Positions 10,471-20,313 of a stretch of DNA of 35,910 nt are shown here, piece by piece. The position numbers and the translations under genes were made by a program. Position 1 is the stretch's first letter, and every line of letters begins with the position of its first letter. The stretch covers positions 108,553-144,462 of the forward strand of contig CACNXV010000001.1 in assembly GCA_902624575.1 (NCBI GenBank), in the 5' to 3' direction. The notes below the pieces were generated by a model. It was not told where the DNA came from, ran no database searches, and saw only the letters and a list, made by a program, of their open reading frames with translations. The stretch is from an uncultured Fidelibacterota bacterium (GTDB lineage: Bacteria; Fidelibacterota; Marinisomatia; Marinisomatales; Marinisomataceae).

Positions 10471-10869
10471 CTAATAAATGTTGCAAAGCAACTCTCCTCC
10501 AACTTTTAACTCTCTAGCCACCTTATTGCTCACAACGCCTCTAGGAGTAGAAATAACGCTTATTCCCAAACCATTTAATACTCTAGGAATATCTCCACAA
10601 GCAACATAAACCCTTTTACCAGGCTTACTAATTTTTTCGATTGATGTAATAGCAGGTGAGTTGTCATTATATCTTAAATAAATTCTGATATCCTCTTTCT
10701 TTTCTTCTTTATCAACAAAGACAAAGTTATCAATATATCCTTCCTCTTTTAAAACAAGAGAGAGACGCTTCTTAAGCATGGAAGATGGTATATCAACCCA
10801 CCTTTTTTTCGCGGCATAACCGTTTCTAATTCTTGTGCAATAATCTGCTATTGGATCAGTCATCGACAT
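10471..10869 (-). CDS. rpsH: 30S ribosomal protein S8
   Basis: Start refined to 10869 (MSMTDPIADYCTRIRNG) behind AGGAG. C-terminus GGELLCNIY. Confidence 0.95.
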   Translation of the reverse strand: MSMTDPIADYCTRIRNGYAAKKRWVDIPSSMLKKRLSLVLKEEGYIDNFVFVDKEEKKEDIRIYLRYNDNSPAITSIEKISKPGKRVYVACGDIPRVLNGLGISVISTPRGVVSNKVARELKVGGELLCNIY

Positions 10870-10879
10870 TATATTTCTC

Positions 10880-11185
10880 CTACCAACTTGCTTTTGTAAC
10901 ACCTGGCAACTCGCCTTTAAGTGCTAACTCTCTAAATGTTATTCTAGATAGACCAAACTTTCTCATATAACCTTTTGGCCTCCCTGAAACAGCGCATCTA
11001 TTTGTTAATCTAATTCTACTTGAGCTTCTTGGAAGCTTCTGAAGTTTTGTTATAGCCTTATTTTTTTCTTCATCAGCAACATTTGGATCTTTAATAATTG
11101 CTCTTAATTCTTTTCTGAGCTCAAAGTGTTTTTCTACTTTCTTTTGTAAATGAAACTCTCTAACAATTTTAGACTTTTTAGCCAT
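10880..11185 (-). CDS. rpsN: 30S ribosomal protein S14 (long, zinc-free form)
   Basis: 101 aa; [38 protein letters not shown]; no CxxC zinc ribbon. Confidence 0.97.
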   Translation of the reverse strand: MAKKSKIVREFHLQKKVEKHFELRKELRAIIKDPNVADEEKNKAITKLQKLPRSSSRIRLTNRCAVSGRPKGYMRKFGLSRITFRELALKGELPGVTKASW

Positions 11186-11759
11186 TTTGTTCCTCTTCGT
11201 TCTTTTTTGTAATAACTTCTCTAATTGGTAATCCCATTGATCTTAAAAGCTCATAAGAAATTTCATCGTTAAGTGCTGAGGTTGTTATAATAACGTCCAT
11301 ACCTCGAACTGAATCGACCTTATCATAATCAATTTCAGCAAAAACAATTTGCTCTTTAATACCAAAACTGTAGTTACCTTTACCATCAAAAGACTTGTGT
11401 GATAAGCCTTTAAAATCTCTAGTTCTTGGTAGAGCTACAGCACATAATCTTTCCAAGAATTCATACATAAAATCTTTTCTTAAAGTAACCTTACATCCAA
11501 CTGGGAAACCTTTACGAACTTTGAAATTAGATACATCTTTTTTTGCCTTAGTAACGACAGGTTTTTGACCAGTAATCAGCATTAACTCTTCTAACGCAGC
11601 TTGTAAGGCTTTTTTATTATTTTTTGCATCACCGATTCCTATGTTTAAGGTGATCTTTTCAATTTTTGGGACCTGCATAATGCTCGAAAGATTAAACTTT
11701 TTCATTATGTGGGGTCTGACTTCGTCAATATATTTCTTTTTATAATTTGGTGTGCTCAT
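11178..11759 (-). CDS. rplE: 50S ribosomal protein L5
   Basis: [19 protein letters not shown]...[13 protein letters not shown]...[10 protein letters not shown]. Confidence 0.98.
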   Translation of the reverse strand: MSTPNYKKKYIDEVRPHIMKKFNLSSIMQVPKIEKITLNIGIGDAKNNKKALQAALEELMLITGQKPVVTKAKKDVSNFKVRKGFPVGCKVTLRKDFMYEFLERLCAVALPRTRDFKGLSHKSFDGKGNYSFGIKEQIVFAEIDYDKVDSVRGMDVIITTSALNDEISYELLRSMGLPIREVITKKNEEEQNG

Positions 11760-11761
11760 TG

Positions 11762-12067
11762 TTAACCTAATTCTTTACCAGTTTTTTTTGATACTCTTAC
11801 TTTTGATTTATCATCAAGAATTTTGTATCCAATTCTTGAGGCATTATCTCCTTCTAAAATCATAAGATTTGAAATGTGAAGTGATCGTTCTCTTTCAGAA
11901 AAACCGCCTTGAGGATTTTCTTGAGTTGGGCGAACTGCTCTTTTTGTTAGAGCAACTCCTTCAACAATGGCTCTATTTGAAGATGGTATCACTTTAAGCA
12001 CTTTACCGGACATGCCTTTAAAATTTCCAGAAACAACTCTAACAACCATATCTTTTTTTATTTTCAT
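11762..12067 (-). CDS. rplX: 50S ribosomal protein L24
   Basis: [23 protein letters not shown] (KOW) ... [15 protein letters not shown]. Confidence 0.97.
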   Translation of the reverse strand: MKIKKDMVVRVVSGNFKGMSGKVLKVIPSSNRAIVEGVALTKRAVRPTQENPQGGFSERERSLHISNLMILEGDNASRIGYKILDDKSKVRVSKKTGKELG

Positions 12068-12435
12068 TATATTACCTCTGGTGCCATTGAAATTATTTTC
12101 ATGTAACCGCTTTCTCTTAATTCTCTTGCCACTGGACCAAAAATTCTAGTTCCTTTTGGCTCATTCTGTGCATTTAGGATAACAGCTGCGTTATCATCAA
12201 ATCTTATATATGATCCATCTCTTCTTCTTACTTCCTTTTTTACTCTAACAACAACAGCTCTAGCAACTTCACCTTTTTTGACCATCCCACCAGGTGTTGA
12301 AGACTTGACAGAAACAACTACAATATCTCCAATAGAAGCATATTTCTTTTTTGAACCACCTAAAACCTTGAAGCACTGAACTACTTTAGCTCCAGAGTTA
12401 TCGGCTACTTTTAATTTTGTTTCTTGCTGTATCAT
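12067..12435 (-). CDS. rplN: 50S ribosomal protein L14
   Basis: [28 protein letters not shown]...[13 protein letters not shown]. Confidence 0.98.
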   Translation of the reverse strand: MIQQETKLKVADNSGAKVVQCFKVLGGSKKKYASIGDIVVVSVKSSTPGGMVKKGEVARAVVVRVKKEVRRRDGSYIRFDDNAAVILNAQNEPKGTRIFGPVARELRESGYMKIISMAPEVI

Positions 12436-12689
12436 TATTTTTTATCTGCACCAGCTAATTTTGATGCTCTCCATCTCTTAGTTTTACTTATTGGTCGAGT
12501 TGATACCAATTCAACAACATCTCCAACTTTGAACGTATTACTTTCGTCATGCGCATAGTATTTTTTTGAACGTTTCATATACTTTTTATAGAGCTTGTGT
12601 TTAACTAACCTCTCAACACTAACTACAATAGTTTTGTCCATTGCATCTGATACAACTTTACCAGTTAATTTTTGTGTCGCTCTACTCAT
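12435..12689 (-). CDS. rpsQ: 30S ribosomal protein S17
   Basis: [42 protein letters not shown]. Confidence 0.97.
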   Translation of the reverse strand: MSRATQKLTGKVVSDAMDKTIVVSVERLVKHKLYKKYMKRSKKYYAHDESNTFKVGDVVELVSTRPISKTKRWRASKLAGADKK

Positions 12690-12891
12690 TATTTTTTTCC
12701 TCGTCCAATAACATTTCTTTTAAAATAGTATTAATCTTTGCATTCTCTTTTTTCATTTCAGAGATCAACTTGTAATCTTCAAGCTGTTGAATAGATTTCT
12801 GAAATCTGTATTTTTGGAGATTTTCAGAATTATCAACAAGTCTTGACTTTAAATCATTAACAGACATTTTTCTTAAGTCCTCAATCTTCAT
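12682..12891 (-). CDS. rpmC: 50S ribosomal protein L29
   Basis: 69 aa; [18 protein letters not shown]; position between rplP and rpsQ. Confidence 0.93.
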   Translation of the reverse strand: MKIEDLRKMSVNDLKSRLVDNSENLQKYRFQKSIQQLEDYKLISEMKKENAKINTILKEMLLDEEKNNE

Positions 12892-13303
12892 CTAAACCTC
12901 TTCTTGAAACCAGCTTTGTTTTAATAGCTAGCTTATTTCCAGCAATTCTAAAAGCCTCCTGTGCTAATTCTCTTGGAATACCCTCAACTTCAAATAATAT
13001 TCTTCCAGGCTTAACATTTGCAACCCAAAATTCTGGCGAACCTTTACCTTTACCCATCCTAGTTTCAAGAGGTTTTTTGGTTATAGGTTTATCTGGAAAA
13101 ATCCTAATCCACATTTTTCCTACTTTACGTACTCTTCTAGAAATTGATATTCTGGTTGCCTCAATTTGTCTTGCAGTTATCCAACCTGGCTCCATAGCTT
13201 TCATACCATAACTGCCAAAGTTGACTTCTGTTCCACCTTTAGCCATACCTTTACGGTTTCCTCGGTGAACTTTCCTAAACTTTATTTTTTTTGGTTCTAA
13301 CAT
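12881..13303 (-). CDS. rplP: 50S ribosomal protein L16
   Basis: [51 protein letters not shown]. Confidence 0.98.
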   Translation of the reverse strand: MLEPKKIKFRKVHRGNRKGMAKGGTEVNFGSYGMKAMEPGWITARQIEATRISISRRVRKVGKMWIRIFPDKPITKKPLETRMGKGKGSPEFWVANVKPGRILFEVEGIPRELAQEAFRIAGNKLAIKTKLVSRRGLDED

Positions 13304-13941
13304 TATTTTTTAGCCTTTGCAAAACCGTTACAAATCCAAACCTTAATTCCAATAATTCCATAAGTTGTATGAGCTTCAACTAGAGCATAGTCTATGTCCG
13401 CTCTCAGAGTATGTAGAGGAACTCTACCTTCCATAAATCTTTCAGATCTAGCAATTTCAACACCACCTAGCCTGCCAGAAACATTAATTCTAATACCTTC
13501 AGCACCCATACGCATAGTTGATTGCATGGTTTTATTTAAAACCCTTCTATAAGGCATTTTCTTAATTAATTGCGCTGCAATATTTTGACCAACAAGCTCT
13601 GCATTAAGCTCTGGTCTTTTAACTTCATTAATATTCAGATGTATATCGTCTGTTTTACAAAGCTTAGCAACTTCCTTTTTAAGTCTAGATACCTCTTCAC
13701 CACCTCTACCAATAACTATTCCAGGTCTTGCGGTGTGAATCGTAACAGTTATTGCTTGAGATGTTCTTTCAATATTAACTGAAGCGACAGATGCATCTTG
13801 TAATCTTTTCTTTAAATACTTTCTAAGCTTAATATCTTGAGCTAAATCAGTAGCATAAGAGTTTTTCTTTGGAAACCAATTGGATGTCCAATCTTTATTT
13901 ACCTGCAATCTTAAACCTTTTGGATGTGTCTTTTGTCCCAT
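13303..13941 (-). CDS. rpsC: 30S ribosomal protein S3
   Basis: [25 protein letters not shown]-domain [14 protein letters not shown]. Confidence 0.98.
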   Translation of the reverse strand: MGQKTHPKGLRLQVNKDWTSNWFPKKNSYATDLAQDIKLRKYLKKRLQDASVASVNIERTSQAITVTIHTARPGIVIGRGGEEVSRLKKEVAKLCKTDDIHLNINEVKRPELNAELVGQNIAAQLIKKMPYRRVLNKTMQSTMRMGAEGIRINVSGRLGGVEIARSERFMEGRVPLHTLRADIDYALVEAHTTYGIIGIKVWICNGFAKAKK

Positions 13942-13943
13942 TT

Positions 13944-14276
13944 TTATCCTATAACTATTTTTAAATGACTTGTTCTCTTTTTAATTCTGTTTGCTCTTCC
14001 CTGAGCTCTTGCTCTAAATCTTTTAAGAGCTGGGCCTTCATCAACTGTAATAGTTTTAATGCTAACTGAATTCATATCAGTATTAAAATCTTCGTTATTT
14101 TCAGCGTTTGCTACTGCGGACGCTAAGGTCTTCCTTATGATATATGCACCTTTTTGATCCATATAACCAAGAGAAGATAAGGCCTTATTAACATTTAAAC
14201 CTCTGACTGAATCAGCAACTATTCTCAATTTTTTTGGAGAAATTCTTACGTTATTTGCTTTTGATGTAATATCCAT
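13944..14276 (-). CDS. rplV: 50S ribosomal protein L22
   Basis: NNVRISPKKLRIVADSVRG...DEGPALKRFRARAQGRANRIKKRTSHL. Confidence 0.97.
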   Translation of the reverse strand: MDITSKANNVRISPKKLRIVADSVRGLNVNKALSSLGYMDQKGAYIIRKTLASAVANAENNEDFNTDMNSVSIKTITVDEGPALKRFRARAQGRANRIKKRTSHLKIVIG

Positions 14277-14279
14277 AAA

Positions 14280-14552
14280 TTATTTTTTCTTTCTATCTCC
14301 AGAATGCATTCTAAATGTTCTAGTTGGTGAGAATTCTCCCAACTTATGACCTACCATATTCTCTGTTACAAAAACGGGAATAAATTTATTACCGTTATGA
14401 ACAGCAAATGTATGACCAACAAAATCAGGAACTATGATAGAGTTTCTCGCCCAAGTCTTAATGACTGACTTCTTAGATGACTCTTCCATTTTAACAACTT
14501 TCTTCAAAAGCTTCATGTCCACATGAGGACCTTTTCTGACTGATCTAGCCAT
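14280..14552 (-). CDS. rpsS: 30S ribosomal protein S19
   Basis: [19 protein letters not shown]...[15 protein letters not shown]. Confidence 0.98.
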   Translation of the reverse strand: MARSVRKGPHVDMKLLKKVVKMEESSKKSVIKTWARNSIIVPDFVGHTFAVHNGNKFIPVFVTENMVGHKLGEFSPTRTFRMHSGDRKKK

Positions 14553-15379
14553 TAATCATTTCTCCTTTTAACAATAAGTGCATTAGATTTCTTGTTCTTT
14601 TTCCTTGTTTTATAACCTTTTGTAGGTTTTCCCCATGGAGACACAGGGTGTCTTCCACCTGAGCTTTTACCTTCACCACCACCCATTGGATGGTCAACAG
14701 GATTCATTGCTACACCTCTTACCTTAGGTCTTTTTCCTAACCATCTTGATCTTCCAGCCTTACCTGAACGAACCAATTCATGCTGTTTATTACCAACTAC
14801 GCCAATAGTAGCAAGACATTTGTCAGGAACCATTCTAACTTCTCCAGATGGCATTTTTAAAGTTACCATATTATTATCATGGGCCATTACTTGAACATAA
14901 GCCCCGGCACTTCTTGCCATTTGAGCACCTTTTCCAGGAATCATTTCAATATTGTGAACAAATTGACCTGAAGGAATATTGATTAACTGCATAGCATTAC
15001 CAGTTTTAAGCTCTGCTTTTACACTAGAAATAACTTTATCTCCAACTTTTAATCCGTCTGGTTGAATGATATACCTTTTTTCTCCATCAACATAATGTAT
15101 CAATGCTATAAACGCACTCCTATTAGGATCATATTCAATAGTTGCTACCTTACCTTCGATATCAAACTTATTACGTTTGAAATCAATAATTCTGTAGCTT
15201 CGTTTATGTCCACCACCCCTTCTTCTAGATGTAATTCTACCTCTATTATTTCTACCGCCTGATTTCTTTAACTTTCTAACTAGAGATTTTTCAGGCTTAT
15301 CAGTAGTAATTTCTGAAAAGTCAGGTCTAGATGTGAATCTAGAAGCTGGTGTAACTGGTTTTAGTTGTCTTATTGCCAT
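14552..15379 (-). CDS. rplB: 50S ribosomal protein L2
   Basis: [15 protein letters not shown]...[15 protein letters not shown]...[30 protein letters not shown]. Confidence 0.98.
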   Translation of the reverse strand: MAIRQLKPVTPASRFTSRPDFSEITTDKPEKSLVRKLKKSGGRNNRGRITSRRRGGGHKRSYRIIDFKRNKFDIEGKVATIEYDPNRSAFIALIHYVDGEKRYIIQPDGLKVGDKVISSVKAELKTGNAMQLINIPSGQFVHNIEMIPGKGAQMARSAGAYVQVMAHDNNMVTLKMPSGEVRMVPDKCLATIGVVGNKQHELVRSGKAGRSRWLGKRPKVRGVAMNPVDHPMGGGEGKSSGGRHPVSPWGKPTKGYKTRKKNKKSNALIVKRRND

Positions 15380-15387
15380 AATATTTT

Positions 15388-15699
15388 CTATACGCTAAAT
15401 AAATCTATGTTATAGCCATCTAAAAGTGTAACGATGGCTCTTTTTTTACTTTTTGCAAAACCTGCTGTCCTTATTGTTCTACCATTACTTTTGACAGTCA
15501 TTTCTTTTGCTTTACCCTTTCTGTTTGAAATAGCAACCTTAGAAACTTTAACATTAAATCTTTCTTCAACCGCTTTTTTAACTTCAATCTTATTGACATT
15601 AACAGGGACCTCAAAAGCATATTTATTAGAGGATTCCTGAAGAGCTGTCATTTTTTCAGTAACAATTGGTCTTATTAATATTTTTGAAAAGTGGCTCAT
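15388..15699 (-). CDS. rplW: 50S ribosomal protein L23
   Basis: [46 protein letters not shown]. Confidence 0.96.
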   Translation of the reverse strand: MSHFSKILIRPIVTEKMTALQESSNKYAFEVPVNVNKIEVKKAVEERFNVKVSKVAISNRKGKAKEMTVKSNGRTIRTAGFAKSKKRAIVTLLDGYNIDLFSV

Positions 15700-16316
15700 T
15701 AGTTTTTACCCTCAAATCTCTTTGAAATATCATCAAGACCACCTTTATCTATAAGAATGATATCATTATCATATAAATCTCTAATTGAACAAGATTTAGC
15801 TTTAACAAGCATTACATGAGGTACATTTCTTGAAGATAAAACTAATTTTTCATCAATACTTGAACTAACCATTGTAATCTTTCTATTATCAATATTTTTG
15901 TCTTTTAAAAATGATACAAATTCTTTTGTTCTACTTGAACTAGGAAGGTTTTCAACAACCATTAATGAATCGTTCTTAACTTTATCAGACAAAATGCATT
16001 TAAAAGCTAAATGCTTTGTTTTTACGTTAACTTTTTTTGAAAAGTTTTTTGGAGATGGACCAAATATTGAACCACCACCTCTGTTCAATGGAGATCTACT
16101 AGTACCCTGTCTAGCATTACCTGTACCTTTCTGCCTAAATGGTTTTTTACCACCACCAGAAACTGCAGACCTATTTTTTGTTGAACTTGTTCCTTGTCTT
16201 AAATTATTTAGTTCAGCAACAACTGACTGATAAACAACCTGGTCGTTCATTTCAACCTTAAAAATTGAATCGTTTAACTTAAACTCTTTGCTTGTATCTA
16301 TAGATTTTATCTTCAT
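15699..16316 (-). CDS. rplD: 50S ribosomal protein L4
   Basis: VSGGGKKPFRQKGTGNARQGTSRSPLNRGGGSIFGP. Confidence 0.97.
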   Translation of the reverse strand: MKIKSIDTSKEFKLNDSIFKVEMNDQVVYQSVVAELNNLRQGTSSTKNRSAVSGGGKKPFRQKGTGNARQGTSRSPLNRGGGSIFGPSPKNFSKKVNVKTKHLAFKCILSDKVKNDSLMVVENLPSSSRTKEFVSFLKDKNIDNRKITMVSSSIDEKLVLSSRNVPHVMLVKAKSCSIRDLYDNDIILIDKGGLDDISKRFEGKN

Positions 16317-16933
16317 TTTTTAAGTAGATAAACTGGAGAATTATTTGCTCCAGGTATCGCACCCTTTATAAAAAGTAAATTTTTATCTTTATCAATATCC
16401 ACAATCTCTAAATTTTTAACAGTAACATTATCAGAACCTTTTCTACCAGCCATTTTCATTCCTTTGAAAACTCTTGATGGCCAAGAGGCTTGTCCAATTG
16501 AACCTGGTTTACGCTCAGTGTGTTTATTTCCGTGCGTAGCATCTTGTCTTGAAAAATTATGTCTTTTAATAGTTCCTGCAAAACCCTTACCCTTTGATTT
16601 TGCTCTAACATCGATTATTTCTCCAATATTAAAAATGGATGAATTAAAAGTCTGACCAATTTTATAATCAAAATCTTCAATAGACTTGAACTCAGCTAAA
16701 ACTTTAGCAGTTTCTAATTTAGATTTAGACAAATGACCAGCTGCAGGTTTATTAGTTTTATTTTTTGATCTGGAACCATAAGCAAGCTGTATTGCATTAT
16801 ATCCATTATCTTTTTCAAGCTTAATTTGAGATACAGTACAAGGTCCAGCCTCAACAAGTGTAACTGGAACAACATGGCCGTCATCATTGAAGACCTGAGT
16901 CATTTTTACTTTCTTACCTATTAAACCGTACAT
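16313..16933 (-). CDS. rplC: 50S ribosomal protein L3
   Basis: GLIGKKVKMTQVFNDDGHVVPVTLVEAGPC...GTIKRHNFSRQDATHGNKHTERKPGSIG. Confidence 0.98.
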   Translation of the reverse strand: MYGLIGKKVKMTQVFNDDGHVVPVTLVEAGPCTVSQIKLEKDNGYNAIQLAYGSRSKNKTNKPAAGHLSKSKLETAKVLAEFKSIEDFDYKIGQTFNSSIFNIGEIIDVRAKSKGKGFAGTIKRHNFSRQDATHGNKHTERKPGSIGQASWPSRVFKGMKMAGRKGSDNVTVKNLEIVDIDKDKNLLFIKGAIPGANNSPVYLLKK

Positions 16934-16939
16934 TTCTAA

Positions 16940-17248
16940 TTATCCTCTAATCTCAATATCTACGCCTGATGGCAAATCTAACTTCATTAAAGATTCAACA
17001 GTTTTTGGTGTTGAGTTAACAATATCTACCACTCTCTTGTGAACTTTTGTTTGAAACTGTTCTCTAGACTTTTTATCAATGAATGGAGATCTTAAAACTG
17101 TGTAAATTGTTCTTTTTGTAGGCAGAGGTATAGGGCCTGAAATAATCGCACCAGTAGACTTTGCCGTTCTAATTATTTTTTCTGCAGACTTATCTAACAA
17201 TTTGTGATCATAAGCTTTTAAAGAAATTCTAATTAAATCTTTAGCCAT
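16940..17248 (-). CDS. rpsJ: 30S ribosomal protein S10
   Basis: [39 protein letters not shown]. Confidence 0.98.
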   Translation of the reverse strand: MAKDLIRISLKAYDHKLLDKSAEKIIRTAKSTGAIISGPIPLPTKRTIYTVLRSPFIDKKSREQFQTKVHKRVVDIVNSTPKTVESLMKLDLPSGVDIEIRG

Positions 17249-19335
17249 TAGGATTCTCCTTCTGAGGTTTTAGATTTCATTAACTTTTCTTCAACAGATG
17301 CTGGAACTTTTGCGTACTCCTGGAAATCCATATGGAAATTTGCTCTTCCTTGTGATAAAGATCTTAAATCTGTTGCATAACCGAACATTTCACTCAAAGG
17401 TACAGCTGCTTTAATTTGTTGATTCATACCTTGCTGTTCCATTGTCTCAACTTTACCTCTTCTAGAATTAATATCACCAATGACATCTCCTAAATAATCA
17501 TCAGGAGTAGTTGCTTCAACAGCCATTATTGGCTCCATCAATACCGGACTAGCCTGCTTACATGCAGTTTTGATAGCTCTGGAACCTGCAACTTTAAATG
17601 CAATCTCAGAAGAATCAACATCATGATATGAACCAAAAACTAGTTCAACTTCAACGTCGGGAATCGGATATCCATGTAAAACACCATTCTTGAGTTGTTC
17701 CTGAATACCAGCATCAACAGCAGGGATATATTCTCTTGGAATAACACCACCAACAATTTTATTTACAAATTTATAACCTTCTCCCTGAGCAGTCGGCTTT
17801 ACATTAATAACTACATGACCATATTGACCACGTCCACCTGACTGACGTACAAATTTTTCATCAATTTTTTCGACAGGTTTTTGAATAGCTTCTCTAAACG
17901 AAACCTGTGGCTTTCCAACATTGGCATTAACGTTAAATTCTCTTTTTAATCTATCTATAATAATTTCTAAATGAACTTCACCCATCCCGGAAATAACAGT
18001 TTGGCCAGTTTCATTGTCAACCTTAACCTTAAAAGTGGGATCTTCTTCACTTAACTTATTCATACCTTTAGCTAATTGATCTTGATCACCTTTAGATACT
18101 GGCTCAATAGAAACTGAAACAACAGGATCTGGAAACTCCATAGATTCAAGCGTTACCTCACCTTTCTCAGATAAAGTATGACCAGTTCTAACATCTTTAA
18201 GTCCAATAACAGCTACGATTTCTCCTGCTTTTGCTTCATCAAGCTCTTCTCTTTTGTTAGCATGCATCTGAAGAATTCTAGAAACTCTTTGCTTGTCTCC
18301 AGTATTAGAATCAATACAGAACGAACCTTTTTTAAGAACACCAGAGTATACTCTAATGTAAGTTAATTTTCCTACAAATGGATCGGTTGCAATTTTGAAA
18401 GCTAATGCTGCAAATGAGCCTTCTACAGAGTTTTCAATCTTGACTATTTCATCTGGATTATCAACTGATGAACCTTCAATACTGCCAACATCTATTGGAG
18501 AAGGTAAAAAATCAATAACGGCATCTAAAACTCTTTGAACTCCTTTATTTTTGAAAGCTGAACCACAAAGAGTTGGAACAAATGCACTTTCAAAGCAACC
18601 TTTTTTTAGAGCTGCTTTGATTTCATCAGGAGTAATTTCTTCTTCTGATAGATATTTTTCCATTAATGCGTCATCAAAACTTGCTACTTCCTCAATTAAG
18701 AAATTTCTCCACTTATCAGCTTCTGCTGATAGTTCACTTGGTATATCAATATATTCAAATTCAGCACCTTGTGAGCTTTCATTATACTGAATAGCTTTCA
18801 TATTAGTTAAATCAATAATACCTCTAAAATCTTCACCTGCACCAATTGGTAGTGCTATTGGTAAAGGTTTGGCACCTAGCCTTTTTTTCATTGTATCAAT
18901 AGCATTATAAAAGTCTGCACCAACTCTATCCATTTTGTTGATGAAAGCAATTCTTGGAACATTATATTTTGTTGCTTGTCTCCAAACAGTTTCACTTTGT
19001 GGCTCTACACCAGCAACTGCACAAAAAACTGCAACAGCACCATCCAACACTCTTAAAGATCTTTCAACTTCCATTGTAAAATCTACGTGACCAGGAGTGT
19101 CAATCAAGTTAACTCTATTTTTATCCCAATAAAAAGTAGTGGCAGCAGAAGTAATTGTGATACCTCTTTCCTGCTCTTGCTCCATCCAATCCATAGTAGC
19201 TGCACCATCATGTACTTCACCTATTTTATGAGTTTTACCTGCGTAATAAAGCATTCTTTCTGTTAAGGTAGTTTTACCAGCATCGACATGTGCCATAATT
19301 CCAATATTTCTTACAATTCTTAAATCAGCTGACAT
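17248..19335 (-). CDS. fusA: elongation factor G
   Basis: 695 aa; [53 protein letters not shown]. Confidence 0.98.
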   Translation of the reverse strand: MSADLRIVRNIGIMAHVDAGKTTLTERMLYYAGKTHKIGEVHDGAATMDWMEQEQERGITITSAATTFYWDKNRVNLIDTPGHVDFTMEVERSLRVLDGAVAVFCAVAGVEPQSETVWRQATKYNVPRIAFINKMDRVGADFYNAIDTMKKRLGAKPLPIALPIGAGEDFRGIIDLTNMKAIQYNESSQGAEFEYIDIPSELSAEADKWRNFLIEEVASFDDALMEKYLSEEEITPDEIKAALKKGCFESAFVPTLCGSAFKNKGVQRVLDAVIDFLPSPIDVGSIEGSSVDNPDEIVKIENSVEGSFAALAFKIATDPFVGKLTYIRVYSGVLKKGSFCIDSNTGDKQRVSRILQMHANKREELDEAKAGEIVAVIGLKDVRTGHTLSEKGEVTLESMEFPDPVVSVSIEPVSKGDQDQLAKGMNKLSEEDPTFKVKVDNETGQTVISGMGEVHLEIIIDRLKREFNVNANVGKPQVSFREAIQKPVEKIDEKFVRQSGGRGQYGHVVINVKPTAQGEGYKFVNKIVGGVIPREYIPAVDAGIQEQLKNGVLHGYPIPDVEVELVFGSYHDVDSSEIAFKVAGSRAIKTACKQASPVLMEPIMAVEATTPDDYLGDVIGDINSRRGKVETMEQQGMNQQIKAAVPLSEMFGYATDLRSLSQGRANFHMDFQEYAKVPASVEEKLMKSKTSEGES

Positions 19336-19808
19336 TATCTACCTCTCCCAAAATGTGCGAACGCTTTATTTGCTTCAGCCATACGATGTGTATCATCTTT
19401 CTTTTTAATAGCTGATCCTTCATTATTTGAAGCAGAAAGAATTTCTCCGGCTAACCTGTTAGACATTGAACTTCCAGACCTATTTTTTGCACTTTCAATT
19501 ATCCACTGAGAAGCCAAATAAAATTGTCTTCTTGTAGGAACTTCAATTGGTACCTGATAAGTGGCACCACCAATTCTTTTTGATTTAACTTCAACGTGTG
19601 GAGATGCATTATTTAGAGCCTTTTTAAAGATATCTACAGGATCTTTCTTGCTTTTATCTTTGACAATATCAAAAGCATCATATAAAATTTTCTCAGCGAT
19701 GCCTTTCTTTCCGTCCGTAAGCAAGTAATTCATAAACTTGGATATCTGTAAGTCGTTAAACTTTGGATCAGGACTTATAATTCTTTTTTCTGGTCTTCTT
19801 CTTCTCAT
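19335..19808 (-). CDS. rpsG: 30S ribosomal protein S7
   Basis: [19 protein letters not shown]...[37 protein letters not shown]. Confidence 0.98.
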   Translation of the reverse strand: MRRRRPEKRIISPDPKFNDLQISKFMNYLLTDGKKGIAEKILYDAFDIVKDKSKKDPVDIFKKALNNASPHVEVKSKRIGGATYQVPIEVPTRRQFYLASQWIIESAKNRSGSSMSNRLAGEILSASNNEGSAIKKKDDTHRMAEANKAFAHFGRGR

Positions 19809-19812
19809 CTAT

Positions 19813-20187
19813 TTAACTCTTGGGTTTTTTGGCCCCATATCTAGATCTACTTGTTTTTCTGTCATTAACTCCTGCAGTATCTAAAGAACCCCTGACAATG
19901 TGGTATCTAACACCAGGAAGGTCCTTTACTCTACCACCCTCAATTAAAACAATTGAATGCTCTTGTAGATTATGACCTTCACCAGGTATATAAGCATTGG
20001 CTTCAATACCATTAGTAAGTCTAACTCTTGCAACCTTTCTTAAAGCAGAATTTGGCTTCTTAGGAGTAGTGGTATAAACACGTGTGCAAACTCCTCTTTT
20101 TTGAGGACTCTTATCCAGAGCTCTACTAGCTGATTTTTTTAAAATCTTTTTTCTACTTTTTCTTATTAACTGATTTACAGTTGGCAT
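19813..20187 (-). CDS. rpsL: 30S ribosomal protein S12
   Basis: [14 protein letters not shown]...[32 protein letters not shown]...[13 protein letters not shown]. Confidence 0.98.
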   Translation of the reverse strand: MPTVNQLIRKSRKKILKKSASRALDKSPQKRGVCTRVYTTTPKKPNSALRKVARVRLTNGIEANAYIPGEGHNLQEHSIVLIEGGRVKDLPGVRYHIVRGSLDTAGVNDRKTSRSRYGAKKPKS

Positions 20188-20222
20188 ATTTTTATATCCT
20201 ATAATAATTAAATTACCGGGCG

Positions 20223-20251
20223 AATATATCGTTATAACATGGAAGAATCAA
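20223..20251 (-). promoter_or_regulatory. candidate sigma70-like promoter for the rpsL-rpsG-fusA-S10 transcript
   Basis: On the minus strand: TTGATT - 17 nt - TATATT followed by a GC-rich CGCCCGG discriminator, in the only sizeable intergenic gap (20188-20313) of the supercluster. Confidence 0.6.
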
Positions 20252-20313
20252 ACTTTTTCTTGAACGCGTAGGAACAGGTGTTTTTTAAGAAAAAAATTCT
20301 ACTATATTTTATA

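Noticed and set aside
20281-20313. Possible terminator after rpoC (TTTTTTTCTTAAAAAA on the minus strand)
   Set aside because: A/T-only self-complementary run with no GC stem. Not convincing as a rho-independent terminator.
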